From assembly GCA_021613535.1 (NCBI GenBank), contig CP075495.1:11470001-11534000 (forward strand): a stretch of 64,000 bases of DNA. Direction: 5' to 3'. The notes below the pieces were generated by a model, which saw nothing but the letters and a program-made list of their open reading frames with translations, was not told the DNA's origin and searched no databases. Positions 28,101 to 39,491 of this stretch are shown piece after piece (position 1 is the first letter of the stretch; each line of letters begins with the position of its first letter). This DNA comes from Adineta vaga. Taxonomy: Eukaryota > Rotifera. Both the position numbers and the translations under genes were made by a program.

Positions 28101-29158
28101 TATAAGATGTCATTTTCTAAGTTTTATAATATGATATATGATCAAATTCTAGAATTGAGAAGACATTCGTATATATTTCTTTTTTTCTTAAGAGGATCGT
28201 CAGTACATATATTTATACTCTTCAAAACTGGGACGAGTAGATCATATCTTTTGTTCTTTCGATCTTATACGAGAAAATGAGATTATATCTACTTGATAAA
28301 GATCTCTCGAATAGTAGTGAACATATGTTTTAGAGTAATCAGACTCTGAAAACTTCGCATTTGTCTATGAAATCATGGAAGAAAATCAATAATACAAACC
28401 CATATGTGAAATTTTATCAAACATTTTTTCATAATTATCATAGGAATGAAGATCAAGTAGAACATATCTTGGTACTTGATCTTTATGTAAAGAATGTGAT
28501 TCAATACTATATAACAATGAATAAACATCATCATAAATTGTTGTACGTATATCTAATATAAAATCATCGAAATATTCATCATAATTCATAAGTTTTAATA
28601 AGTCATAAATTAGATGTGTAGATTCTTCATTATCATAGATGTAAATTGCTCTATGCACATGATTAAATTTTAAATAATTAAATAAAACTCGAAGAATATT
28701 CGGCATAAAAAAGTATTCGTGAGCAAAAGATCTAAAGATAAATATAATGAAATGAATTTTAAAGCAAAAGAAATCTCTACGAATACGAACGCTGTTAATG
28801 AACATAGCATTGTTTTACTACCAAATGATTTCATATTAATAAATGGAATATGATTGATTTCACAAAAATCTTGAATTAATTGTGTAGATAATTTTGTTGT
28901 ACGTGTAATGTATATATTGGTTAGAAATTTGTCTGACTCAAGTTTATTGAGAAGATTTGGAAGAGATTTTGATGTATTGATCCAATACAATTGTAAATAG
29001 GAATTTGTTTGACTACAAAATGTTCGATTAGGTATTTTGATTCTAGTTATCTCTTTTGAATTCATATTGTCATCAATAATTCCAATTCGAATTGTTGATT
29101 GACAAGTAGTAAAATATACAAGTGAAAAAATAAGATACAAAATATGATGAGACAACAT
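25104..29158 (-). CDS. AMPA-like ionotropic glutamate receptor subunit
   Basis: Ligand-gated cation channel of the GRIA/GRIK group. Exons: 29158-28822, 28774-28400 (start ambiguous), 27933-26992, 26908-26798, 26721-26077, 26029-25834, 25774-25589, 25529-25320, 25254-25104; about 1050 residues. A signal peptide ([19 protein letters not shown]) is followed by the amino-terminal domain and S1 ([22 protein letters not shown] with the ligand arginine, [11 protein letters not shown]). M1 follows near 615, then an Arg/Ser-rich loop of about 90 residues, the pore helix and loop ([10 protein letters not shown]), M3 (SYTANLVAF) and S2. S2 keeps GTT, the IESTKNEY glutamate and [20 protein letters not shown]4 and a short cytosolic tail with clustered His/Glu end the protein. 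The S2 motifs are closest to AMPA receptors. Intron 2 (28399-27934) is unusually long at 466 nt. The first intron has an unresolved phase problem (see findings). A TTG-initiated extension to 29167 was ignored. Confidence 0.9.
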
Positions 29159-29986
29159 TCCGAACAAATAAACATGTCAGAAAGAGTTTTTTTCTTCTCT
29201 TCTTTTTCTTCCCTATAATAAGCAGAGTCCAATCGATAAGAAGAAATTCGATTAGATTTACTATTCATCGGTTAGTACTTATATTGCATATTGATCGGCA
29301 GTGAAGGCAAAAAAAACCGAGAGAACAAGAAACAGATGAACGGATCGACATAAGACGATTAATTCAAGAGAAGAATGACAAAAAACATCAACAAAGAAAA
29401 AAATGTTTCAGTAATACGTGCATCCGTAGTTTTTCCGACACTCGACTGTTTAAATCTAGATAAATATAATGATGATCTGCATTGATAATAAAAAAAAATT
29501 GTTCTCTAGAGAGAATAAGAGAGTCGACATTTCAAGAGAGAGAAAGGAAGAGAGAGTAGAAAGAAAATAATCATAAATAACCGACGGAAATGACATGGAT
29601 AGATTGATAGAACTTGAAGATAGAAATTTCCGTTCGAAATGATTTATTTTATATCAAATTTTATTCATCAATGGACAATATTATAATGTTTGTTTTTCGC
29701 ACACATAAAATTAAGTCGAATGATTAAAGACAAAAAATACTCAAAGCAACAAAACATTATATAGGCATACTTCAACGATTTTCACTTTGCATTTCATGTT
29801 TTTCTTTTGTTTTTGTTGTGCGCAGGTTGCGTTAGTTGCTTATAAACACTTTGAAAAGTTACACTTAGTGATTTCTTTTCACATTAACAATCTGTGTTCG
29901 TTCCGACTGCAACTATCACTGTAGCAAAATGAAGCAAGTCAACATTGAAAACTAAACGAATTTGTATGGTCTATTTTCATTTATAG
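29159..29986. promoter_or_regulatory. Divergent intergenic region upstream of the glutamate receptor
   Basis: This 828-bp region has no strong coding exon. Purine-rich GA tracts lie near 29500-29560. It should hold the receptor promoter on the minus strand and the 5' end of the repeat-rich gene on the plus strand. An ATG with a three-codon reading frame before a possible GT donor sits at about 29928, but it does not join the next exon in a usable phase. Confidence 0.4.
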
Positions 29987-30879
29987 AAATGAACGAAGTG
30001 GAAGAAGTCGAGAAAATTCAGCAAGTCATTCACGTTTTGAGAGCGGTTCAAGTAGATATTTCAATGCATTAGATATTGGTCATTCTGTTTTTGCAAAAAA
30101 ACATTATTATAATGATATGCTCTCTGTGCATCCATGGACACGTCGTCCACTTTCACGAAATTCTGGTATTCCATATCCAGCAATATCCGATACTCCATGC
30201 TCGCCTCGTCATGATGAAATATCGAAACCAAGACTTCGACGAGAAAATCATATTCGACAAGGTAATTTTTACGATTAGTTCAGCTCAAATATTTGTCTTC
30301 AAAAACTTTCTATAGAATTTTTTGATAATATTACCAATTATGGATATAGTGGTGTGCCACATGCAGCATTGAATGCACACTGTTCCGAATATCTCTCGGC
30401 ACTTGCTCTTCCAAGAGGTACGTCGACCAATAATCAACAATCTTCGGGAGAATACTCCTCAAAACAAGCACAAGGAAAGAATCAATCACAACAAGCTTCA
30501 AGAAATAATGCTCCACAGCAACAAGGAAAGAATCCACCACCACCAGCAACTTCGGGAAAGAATGCACCACCACCACAGGCTTCAGGAAAGAATCCACCGC
30601 CACCAGCTTCGGGAAAGAATGCATCAACCACCACAGGCTTCTGGAAAAAATCCACCACCACCAGCTTCGGGAAAGAATGCACCACCACCAAAGGCTTCTG
30701 GAAAAAATGCACCACCAACAACTTCGGGAAAAAATCCACCACCACCACAGGCTTCAGGAAAGAATCCACCGCCACCAGCTTCGGGAAAGAATGCTGCACA
30801 ACAAGTATCAGCAAAGAATCTTCCAACTGAACCATCCAATGTGAATAATGCATCGGAGAAGTCACGACGTAAAAAATGA
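29987..30879 (+). pseudogene. Orphan protein with GKNPPPP repeats; frame broken by +1 insertion
   Basis: Exon 29987-30261 (RYFNALDIGHSVFAKK, HPWTRRPLSRNSGIPYPA) joins in phase across a 53-nt intron to 30315 onward (FFDNITNYGYSGVPHAAL). It then runs into about ten imperfect 27-30-bp repeats encoding Pro-rich units such as PPPPASGKNAPPPQASGKN. At about 30621-30637 one unit has 17 bases where sister units have 16. The Pro-rich frame is lost there and resumes in the +1 frame, which ends naturally at 30879 (SEKSRRKK). The original frame stays open to 30830 as a Thr/Lys/Phe-rich shadow. I do not recognise the family. The start is unresolved: no upstream exon fits the phase, and the first in-frame ATG is at about 30115. 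It may be a decayed copy, a length polymorphism, or an assembly error in the repeat; the intact exons suggest recent function. Confidence 0.55.
30478..30800 (+). repeat. 27-30-bp tandem coding repeat (Pro-rich GKN units)
   Basis: About ten imperfect copies of a unit of the type CTTCGGGAAAGAATCCACCA plus a variable CCA run. Units differ by triplet-length changes except one at about 30621-30637, which carries a single extra base. Confidence 0.85.
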
Positions 30880-31523
30880 ACTTATTTCAAGTAATTACAA
30901 AATAATGAACACATTTCAAAGAAAATATTTTTATCTATATTTCGTATCAATATAAAATTAATTATTTCTTATTCCAAAAAATTTTATTTCGAAAGGTCAT
31001 TTATTCAAATTGTGCTTGTGGGAATTCAATATGATATCTATGTTGATGAGAATGGCGAATTTCGAGATAGTGTTTCATAATTAGAAAACTTATTCTAGAA
31101 AGAATATATGTTTTCAAAATTTATTACAAACAAGATACATTAGATGCATGTATCATTGAATTAAAAATTTTATTTCTGATAAACTTTGCAAAACTAGGTC
31201 TAACAAAAAGAGCAAACTGAGTCGCAGTTTTATCAAATTAACTTTCTCTAAGACGACAATTGAACTACAATTTCTCATCATGTACTTGAATTTTTTTAAT
31301 GTTTCTTTGTTAATACAAGCTATGTTTTTGAATGATTTGCCAAAAACAGGCGTTTCACTGAAAACTAATTCCATTTCTAATTAGAAATCTGATAATGAAT
31401 TCAAACTGAAATATGAAATCTTTGTGGATTAACGTTGTTGTATATATTCAGATTTGATAAAGAAGCTGAAATAGTATTATTATCGAGCTTTGTCTGTCAG
31501 AAGGTCACTTAATAAGTGAAGAC
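30880..31523. other. Intergenic spacer
   Basis: This 644-bp AT-rich region holds the 3' UTR of the repeat-rich gene and sequence upstream of the GPCR. A 73-codon minus-strand reading frame at 31153-31374 has no recognisable features and is probably chance. Confidence 0.4.
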
Positions 31524-32625
31524 ATGAGTGCCATTGTTTCTCGATGGATTTCCACTATTGGTGGAAGTATATTACTTATTGTGGGTACCATCGGAGCATT
31601 ATTGAATATATCTGTATTCACTCATAGTTCACTACAGAAGTGTCCTTATTCATGGTATCTAGTTGTGGCAGCATTTTTTGATCTGATTACACTTGATCAC
31701 GCATTGTTATTACGAATTTTGGCAGATGGTTTCGGTATTGATCCTATTTCATCGCATACAATATATTGTCAATTGAGATTCTATACTGGACAGATTGCGT
31801 CATTCGTGCCTATTACACTTACATGTCTCGCTACTATTGATCGTTGGTCGGTAAGTCAACTAAACTCAAAGAATGTCAATTCTCTTCATTTTCGTATCTT
31901 GTTATTTTACAGTCAACATCTCGATCTGTTCGTATTCGTAAATGGAGTTCAATTCGTACAGCTCGCTATTCAATCATTATTATCATAGTTATATGGTGTA
32001 TTCTATCAATACCAAATCTTCTTGTCTATCAAGTTATCGATGGTATTTGTAAACAAACTTCCAGGATGTACAATGATTATACGGCGTTTTTTCTTAATCC
32101 AATTCTTTACGGTTTATTACCTGTATTAGTTTTAGCATCATTTGGTTATGCTACGTATGTGAATATTCATGAAATAACTACTCAACGACGACGAAACTAT
32201 GGAGAAATCGAAAAACAACTAACCAGAGCAATTATTCTTCATTGTGCTTCATTTATTGTTTCACAAGTAAGTATTACAATTGATGTTTATATTTAGAATA
32301 ATATTATTCTTTGTATATTTATCAATAGATATCATTTACATTGTGGAATCTTTATTTAACATTTACTCGTAATGAACAAAAATCTACGGCTCGTTCTGAA
32401 CTCGAAACATTATTTACACAATTGACGCGTTTACTCTTTTATTTTAATTATGTTTCAACGTTTTATATCAATCTCATTGCTTCGAAACATATACGTTATG
32501 TACTTAAATACAATTTCTGTTTACTTTTAGGTCGACGTGTACCCATCGTTCAGAATCGTATATATCCTTTTACAAATACAGTTTTAAAATCAAACAATCG
32601 TATACCAGTCTTCATATTAAATTAA
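31524..32625 (+). CDS. Rhodopsin-like (class A) G-protein-coupled receptor
   Basis: Exons 31524-31850, 31913-32266 and 32329-32625 join in phase 0 to give 325 residues with seven hydrophobic segments. TM1 is ISTIGGSILLIVGTIGALLN, with the class A GN-type motif replaced by GALLN. TM2 contains DLITLDHALL. A conserved Cys precedes TM3, which ends in IDRW, a DRY variant, at the exon 1/2 boundary. The second extracellular loop contains a single Cys (IDGICKQT) that could pair with TM3. TM5 follows LNPILYGLLPVLVL. TM7 has FNYVSTFYINLIASKHIRYV, where NxxxY-like residues replace NPxxY. A short basic tail ends the protein. The pattern fits the large invertebrate peptide-receptor-like class A expansions; the ligand cannot be named. 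The ATG at 31524 is followed directly by TM1, so the extracellular N-terminus is very short. Confidence 0.88.
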
Positions 32626-33954
32626 TACTCTTAAATATTTTATATTGATTTTGATCTTTACAATTTTCTCGACAAAAAGCGTATAAAACACTGTAAAAAA
32701 GTATAAGATGAAATTGATTGATTTTTAATAAATTTATTATCTCGATTTGACATATGTATATATATAATACTCTTTATATTTTATTTGAAAGGCTATTGTG
32801 ATAAACTTTATTCATTCTTCATATTTATAAAGTTTGCAAATTCAAATCTGAAAAATCTTTTCTTTTTTCTCTACGAAATTAATTGACTCTTAAATGTTCA
32901 TATTAATATTTATGATACTGACAAGTTTTGTTTTGCGTGTTTATTTAGATTTTCTATGTTTGCATGTAAACTTTATCTGATATATTCACATTATCGCAAA
33001 CTAATCATTATGCATGAAGTTGATTGATTTAAATTATCAAGAGAATTACGGTGTCCTATTGTCAGATGGGAACAGAACGATGCCTATCTGTCTTTCTTAT
33101 TAAAAGACTTCAAGTCAATTTACTCTTCTGTAAAGAGAACATGTCGTCTTCACTGAAGTCTATTAACTTTCTCCATTTTTTGCTCTTCCTTCTCCATCTT
33201 AAAAGTGAATTTAAGAGGAATATAAACAGAAAAAAAGGAAGGTTTAGCACATGCCGGTAATGAACATATATATATATATATATATATGTGTGCGTGCGTG
33301 TGTGGGTGTCTGCGTGGGTAGAGGCAGAGAACAGATAATAGAAAAGATGTTGTGTTGAACGTACTACTTCGTTTTTCTTTCTCTTTTTCTATTCCTATCG
33401 GCCTCTCAGTAAGATTTTTTCCTACAAACGTTGTCTCTTTCTTTTAGTGTTTTTTTTTCTTGTGCTTGTCTGTAGTATTACGAGTTATAGAACGTAGCAC
33501 CATTCTCTATTAATACAGAAAGAAAGAAAAGAGAGTTGGAGTATGCACACGCGTTTGGTTAGCCGTAGTGGTCGATTATATTTTTTATTCCTTCGATTTA
33601 TCTTTGTTTCTTTTCTCTGCCATGTTTTACATGCTAGATCGTACCCGAATATGATAGCGATCTTTTATCTTCGAATGAAAATTCATCGATTTTTTATCGT
33701 CAGAAACAAATGAATGCTGAATTTCTTTGTCTTGTATCGTTTTTTCTTTTCAATCTTATTCATTTTTAAGTTTCTCTTCGAATAAAAGTTATTCGACACT
33801 TCGCGGTGGTATCATTGGATCACATATCAAAATGTATACGTGTGAATACATGATTGAAATTTCGTAAGATAAGGAGAAAAGAAATATATAGATATATAAG
33901 CTATTTGGAATCAGTACACGTCTATACTTACTTGATTTTTTTAAAACATTTTAG
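32626..33954. other. Long intergenic region with AT/TG microsatellite
   Basis: This 1.3-kb region between the GPCR and the SLC7 gene has no coding exon that I can support. An (AT)n run at about 33266-33287 grades into TG/CG-rich sequence to about 33326. Pyrimidine-rich stretches follow near 33370-33480. The end contains a probable 5' UTR intron, since TTTTAG directly precedes the SLC7 ATG. Confidence 0.5.
33266..33326. repeat. (AT)n / TG-rich microsatellite
   Basis: Eleven AT dinucleotides followed by a degenerate TG/CG/GGTG tract. Simple-sequence repeat in non-coding DNA. Confidence 0.85.
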
Positions 33955-35757
33955 ATGGTTTCATCAAAAGGTGACCATGCAGCGAACGTACCTTCGCTAT
34001 CAACGCGAACAATTACTCATCAACCGACGATGGGTCTGCTTGATGCGATTAATCTTCTTCTAGCATGTATTATTGGATCAGGTATATTCATTAGTGCTAA
34101 AGCAGTATTGGAATATTCGGGTTCTTATGGATTTTCAATTGTGGTTTGGATCAGTTGTGGTTTACTTTGTATTATGGTAAAGAAATGTTTTTCGAAAGAA
34201 ATTAAAATACTATTTCAAAATTCTTTACAGGGAGCTTTATGTTATGCTGAATTAGGTTGTGCATATGTTTCATCAGGTGGTGATTATACATATCTTCGTG
34301 TAGCATTTGGTAATTTTATTGGTTTTCTTCGTGTTTGGATTGAAGTTGCTCTATCACGACCAATGATTGTAGTTTTAAGTGTATTAACAGCATCAAATTA
34401 TCTCGTCTATTGGTTTTATCCAACTTGTAAACCATCTGATGTCTTAGTAAAGTGTTTATCTTCAGTTCTATTATTAATTGTCGGTTTTATCAATTTATCA
34501 TCAGCTGCATGGACAAATCGTCTTCATCAAATATGCAATTATTTTAAAATCGGTAGAAAATTATAAATTGATTTCTTGGAAATTGATTTCTTAATTAAAA
34601 CGTTTTTTAGTTTCTCTATTAATTGTCATACTTGCTGGTTTCTATAACTATATCTTGGTAGAGTAGAAAACTTCTCTGAACCATTTGAAGGTTCTACTTA
34701 TGGAAAAATTACAAGTGCACTTTATGCTGGTCTTTTTCCTTATTCTGGATGGTAAAAATTGAATGAAAAATGTCTTTTAATGGTAAGAAGAATTTTTCTT
34801 ATTTTATTTAAGGAATTATTTAAATAATGCAATCGATGATCTTAAAGATCCCAAACGAATTTTACCACGCTCAATTGTTATTTCCTTATTAATTTGCATA
34901 TTTATCTATTTTCTCACGTTCAGTTCTTATTTTACTGCTCTATCCGCATATGAAATCTTAATGTCCGATGCCACAGCTGTTAGTTTTGCTGAACGTGTTT
35001 TTCGACCATTATTATATCTTATACCCATTGGCGTGACAATGTCATGTGTTGGCGGTAATCAATCCTTTCGTTTCAGACAAATGAATAATTCAGAAGTATA
35101 TTTTTAGCTGCCTCAGGAAATATATTTACGATCGGACAAATGTTCAACGGTAAGTGGAACGTTCGATCCATTGTTTTCTTTTGATTTTTCTTTCCTTCTT
35201 TGTAGTCGCTGGTCATGATGGTTTGATGCCACATATTTTTTCAATGAAACATTATCAATCTAATGTACCTATGATTGCAATTCTATGCGAAATTATCCTT
35301 AGTTTTGTTTTTCTTTTCTTCATGTCTAATATCGGAAAATTGATTATCTGTGTCGGTATGATCAATTGGATATGTATGTACTGAGTTTCAAAGAATATAT
35401 ATTTTGATTATAAAACACTTTTATTTTTATTTTTGCTAAACAAAAGGTATCTTATTGGCTGCTGTTGGTTTAATTGTTCTTCGTTATAAACATCCTGATC
35501 GTGAACGTCCATTAAAAGTTCCCATGGCAATCCCAGTTTTATTCATTGCAATTTTAGTTATTTTAATTGTTGCAAGTGCATTGACAGATCTGGAAAATAT
35601 TACTACATCTGTACTTTTATTAGCAACAGCTATTCCTGCGTATGTTTTTGGTGTTATGTGGAAAAAGAAACCGAAAAGTTTTAATCGTAAATATAATTCA
35701 TTTGCATTAATGTTACAAAAAGTATTTCATGTCGTACATGATGAACATACTGATTAA
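33955..35757 (+). CDS. SLC7-family (LAT-type) amino-acid transporter with internal frame lesion
   Basis: Twelve-helix APC-superfamily transporter, light-chain type. Exons: 33955-34176, 34231-34552, 34611-34751 (or 34667-34751), 34813-35054, 35108-35149, 35206-35373, 35447-35757. Motifs include IGSGIFISAKAVLEYSGSYG (TM1 region), ALCYAELG, RPMIVVLS, FEGSTYGKITSALYAGLF, GWNYLNNAIDDLKDP, FTIGQMFNVAGHDGLMP and LIVLRYKHPDRERPLKVP. The third exon in its natural form (TTTAG at 34610) would encode SLLIVILAGFYNYIL. A tandem GTAGA duplication at 34658-34667 shifts the frame and creates TAG. Using the acceptor created at 34666 restores the frame (KIENFSEPF) but deletes that membrane segment. All other junctions are in phase. 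Either a damaged allele or an unusual spliced form; I keep it as CDS because the rest is intact. Confidence 0.8.
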
Positions 35758-36329
35758 AATAAAAAGGCAATATCGTTTGTTTTTGATTTTTATAAGTCGA
35801 TTCTGTTCCGTTCGTTGCATTTGTCTTTGTAAACCTGTCACAGTGTCTTTTTTTTATACATCAAAGTAAAAACCTCGTTCTTCGTCTTTTTTCTTCTTCT
35901 TTTACTTAGTTCTTGTATTTGGCGGTTATTATCATTATTTAACTTTCTGATTTCTGTATATGTACACATATAGAAATAAGAATAAGATCTAGAAATAAAA
36001 AAAAACAGTATTTAACCTTGATCAAAAAATATTCAATAGAGTAATAAAGTACTATAATGATATATAGACAATACTGACATCTGTTTCATTCATAAAATTC
36101 CATTTCTAAAGACATTACCAAGGATATTTGTTTGAAAATGAAAATTTATTCAACTGCTCGAAATACATCACTTACAATTGAATACTTGTTACTATTATGT
36201 TTGTTTGTTTTTCGATTAAAATAAATCGAACTTAGAAAAACATCAAAGACTTCTGTTTCTTTGATATTTGATATTTTCAAAAGTAAAAATTTTCTTCAAC
36301 ATTATACGACCTTGTGAATAGTGAGAACA
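35758..36329. other. Intergenic spacer SLC7-VASH
   Basis: This 572-bp AT-rich region contains the SLC7 3' UTR and the vasohibin upstream region. No coding signal or named element was seen. Confidence 0.4.
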
Positions 36330-37764
36330 ATGACTACTATGTGTGGCTATGAAGCTATGCGAAGTGGAAAACATCTTCTATTCTATGTTAATCGCGATGG
36401 TCTACCTTTGTCAGATCGATGTAATGAACGTATGTGGAATTTTTGTACGGAACAATATCCTAATCGTAAGTATTTCTTTCCCAATAAGATAAGATCGAGT
36501 AGTTGTTAAGTACATAACAAACTATTTCAAAGTTATTTCTGATTTATGGTACGCTTTTCTGGTATGTTATCATCACATTTGAAGGGAAAGAATGTTAAAG
36601 ACACCTGAGTATCGTTAATAGCTATTTCTAACAAACGGAAAATACTTTTGAATAGATAGATTGCATATAGATTCTGAGAGAAATGAATATTATTATTATT
36701 AATTAACACGAAACAGTTAATGATGAAGCATAAATTAATTAAGAGAGACCTCCCAACGGATTTATCGCAATAAGTACATATGAAAATTCACTTGATTGAT
36801 TAATACAATTCATTCATGTATTCTTTGTTAAGATGCTTCGGAAATAAAAACTCTTCGTGATCAAATTACGAGTTATCCTAAAGTAACTTACATTGAACCA
36901 CCTTTTCATCTGGCATCAAACAATCGTTTGAGTGTTCGAGAAAAATTACAACAAATTCAGACATATATTCAACGTCTTGAATATAATTATACTGGTATGC
37001 AATTTTTTGAAATTAATACAAATCGTCCTATATCTGGTTTAATGGATGCTGCTCGACATATGTAAGATAGTTGAACCAATAAAAAAATAGAAAATAATTC
37101 GTTTTCTTTCAGGATGATAGAAGCATTACCAATAAAATGTTTAGAAGCTTTTCTAATTGCTGTTTATCTAACAACAGGTATGAGAGATGTGGAACGATTT
37201 AATATTTCATTTAAAACACGTTTCAATTCAATTACATATCGCCATGTGGTTCTTGGTATAAAATATAATCAAACATATGCTGCTTTAGGTTTAAGTCGTC
37301 GTACTGATCTTGCATATAAACCATTAAATGGTAAATATGATCGTTTATCAACTTTAATTGATGATTATTTACATGCATATAAAAATTATGGTCATACAGT
37401 TTTACGTATTAAGATTGGTTTACCAATTCTACATGATTTAAAATCATTTTTAACGATTCATTGGAAAGCAATTGTTATTCTACCAAATAAAACAGATAAA
37501 AATGATTATGAACGTGAATTAGATAAGGTTGCTCGTGTATGGAGACAAATGAATATGTATATGTCATATCGAGGACATGTTCAACCAGCATCATTAGTAC
37601 AACCTGCGAGTATCCTTTTAACAACAACATCGTTACCGAATCGTCTACAATCAATACCATGTCGACCTAATAGTGATACTGCATCGAATAATCGTCAATC
37701 GGTGATAAATAAAACTCATACTACGGTGCAAGATCAATTGATACCTTTTGCGATTCGTGTCTAA
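36330..37764 (+). CDS. VASH: Vasohibin, tubulin tyrosine carboxypeptidase
   Basis: Removes the C-terminal tyrosine of alpha-tubulin (in vertebrates together with the small partner SVBP), a step of the detyrosination cycle on microtubules. Exons 36330-36465, 36833-37061 and 37113-37764 join in phase to give 338 residues. The transglutaminase-like cysteine protease core is clear: FFEIN, PISGLMDAA, ALPIKCLEAFLIAVYLT, FNISFKTRF, YRHVVLGI, AALGLSRRTDLAYKP. The catalytic residues are Cys131, His166 and Ser183; the spacings of 35 and 17 match human VASH1 (Cys169/His204/Ser221). The C-terminal 60 residues are low complexity. Intron 1 is 367 nt. No SVBP-like small gene was seen in the window. The start is the ATG at 36330; a GTG nine bases upstream is not used. 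Confidence 0.93.
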
Positions 37765-38041
37765 TTTTTATACTGATTTTTTTAGATATATCTATATGTA
37801 TGTATACATATACACTTGTTTTTTTGCTGAAGAATAGAGAAAAAAAAGTGACAGAGGAAAAAAAATACATCTGCACAAAACTAGTAGTAGCAAACAGGCA
37901 TGTTTAAGATGAAAACTAATCGAGTAAACAGAAATGAAAGGATATACAAATATAGATTTAATTATGAACGAAAGAGATCAACGAGATTTTAGATATTATT
38001 GTTCGAACTGTTTCAAATTCCAATTTGATTCTATGGCAAGC
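37765..38041. other. Convergent 3' spacer VASH / membrane protein
   Basis: This 277-bp AT-rich region lies between opposing stop codons, with no coding signal. Confidence 0.4.
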
Positions 38042-39319
38042 TTATGTAGGTTTTGTTTGATTGTTGTTCACAGCTTCGTTATAATTTGGTGGAGCAGCTA
38101 TTAAAAACAAAAGAAACTGTGTGAATAAAAGATCTTCATATTAAAACTAGTTTTGTCGATATTTGTAGAGAAAATAGTAACGTATTTTACCTTCTGTAAC
38201 TTGATATGGATTATATGGTTGTTGGTGAGGTGGATATGGCATGTGTTGTTGTGGAGGTGGATACGGCATTTGTTGCTGTGGAGGATAAGGTGTGTACGTT
38301 CCATTGAAATTTTGTGGTGGAGCAGCATATGGATTCATATTTGGTGGATAATTCATTTGTGGTGGTGGTGGTGGCTGATAAAAAGCTGGTCCATATTCAT
38401 CAATTGGGGGTTCTACTGGAACCATTATAGTATCTTCTATTAAAAAAAAAGCCAATATGAAGACACATCGTACTAACAATAAAAAGATTCATACTGTAAC
38501 TTTCTCGGCGACGTTTCACCAATAATACAACAGCAATAGCAACAATTGCAATAATGATGCATATCCAAATCAAATTCAAACCGTCCGCATTGGACGACTG
38601 AAACGAAGAACAACAATTAATTCAATAAAACTATCGGTAATGATTTAAAATCAAACTTGGTTTGATAATCCCGAACACAACAATATTGTTTTCCATATTC
38701 ACCGCAACAATGTTTTGCATCACGTTCAAATCCATTTAATGGACAACGAAATTGTCCAAATCGTGTACCATTTAAATCTTCATTGTTTACACAAGTTTCT
38801 CCATCTAAGTTATAAATGAACGTCATTCTCTGTATACATATATTAATCAAATAAAAATTTACTTCCATATCCTGCTTCATAATATCCAGGACGATAGGAA
38901 TGTGACATTGATCTCATCAGTGAATATGCTGCTACACCACCTAACGCTCCAGCACCAAAACTCATTGCATTTTTTTTAAAACTACTTCCTGACGAACTAA
39001 ACACAAATTATTAAATAAGATCTTAACAAACTATTTAACAAATAACTTACGGTTTTCTCATGTTATTATAGCTTCCATAATTATTTGCTCGATTAGAACT
39101 TGATGAGCCACCAAATAAACCTCCACCTTTAGATCCACCTCTAGAACCACCTTTAAAACCTCCACCTCGTCCGAATCCTTTACCATTAGTACATGTTGTA
39201 AATAAAACTACATTTAAAAAGATAAAGTCATTCATGTATAAGGATTCATTTATCATGATTAACTTACATGAAACAAACAACAGAGTAAAAAACCATCGAA
39301 ACAGATGATTTTCCGACAT
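38042..39319 (-). CDS. Type I membrane protein: Gly-rich ectodomain, CX-like Cys module, PPxY tail
   Basis: Exons 39319-39268, 39207-39051, 38996-38863, 38804-38632, 38597-38495, 38436-38191 and 38097-38042, all in phase, give 306 residues. A signal peptide (HLFRWFFTLLFVS) is followed by a Gly/Arg/Lys-rich segment (FGRGGGFKGGSRGGSKGG) and a hydrophobic Gly/Ala stretch (FGAGALGGVAAYSLMRSM). A Cys-rich module (ETCVNN, FRCPLNG, KHCCGEYGKQYCC) precedes one transmembrane helix (WICIIIAIVAIAVVLLV) with an RRR stop-transfer. A Pro/Tyr/Gln-rich cytosolic tail ends APPNYNEAV. The order signal - Gly-rich - GALGG-type hydrophobic - paired CC - TM resembles nematode CX-module proteins. The PPNY tail is a WW-domain ligand type, as in proteins sorted by Nedd4-family ligases. 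Both assignments are by resemblance only. The gene downstream in the window has a similar tail end. Confidence 0.75.
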
Positions 39320-39491
39320 TGTTTTATCAAAAACAGAAAAAAAGAAAATCTGAAATAATAAAAAAACACACGATTAAACATTTATTCAATACATTTTAGT
39401 TTAACCTGAGTATATGATGCACAGAAATAAGATAAAAACAGACACACACACACAAAAGAAATTTTATTTAAATATGTATTTATTATATATA

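Noticed and set aside
28095-28561. Plus-strand frames within and next to the long glutamate-receptor intron
   Set aside because: No domain, low-complexity composition, and overlap with receptor exon 2 on the opposite strand for the second one.
30482-30865. Minus-strand reading frames of 71-127 codons rich in Phe/Pro/Gly/Val over the repeat array
   Set aside because: They are mirror images of the plus-strand Pro-rich repeat, with no independent start, splice or conservation evidence.
33266-33326. TG/GGTG-rich tail of the microsatellite as an interstitial telomeric repeat (bdelloid TGTGGG)
   Set aside because: Only scattered TGTGGG-like units, no regular array.
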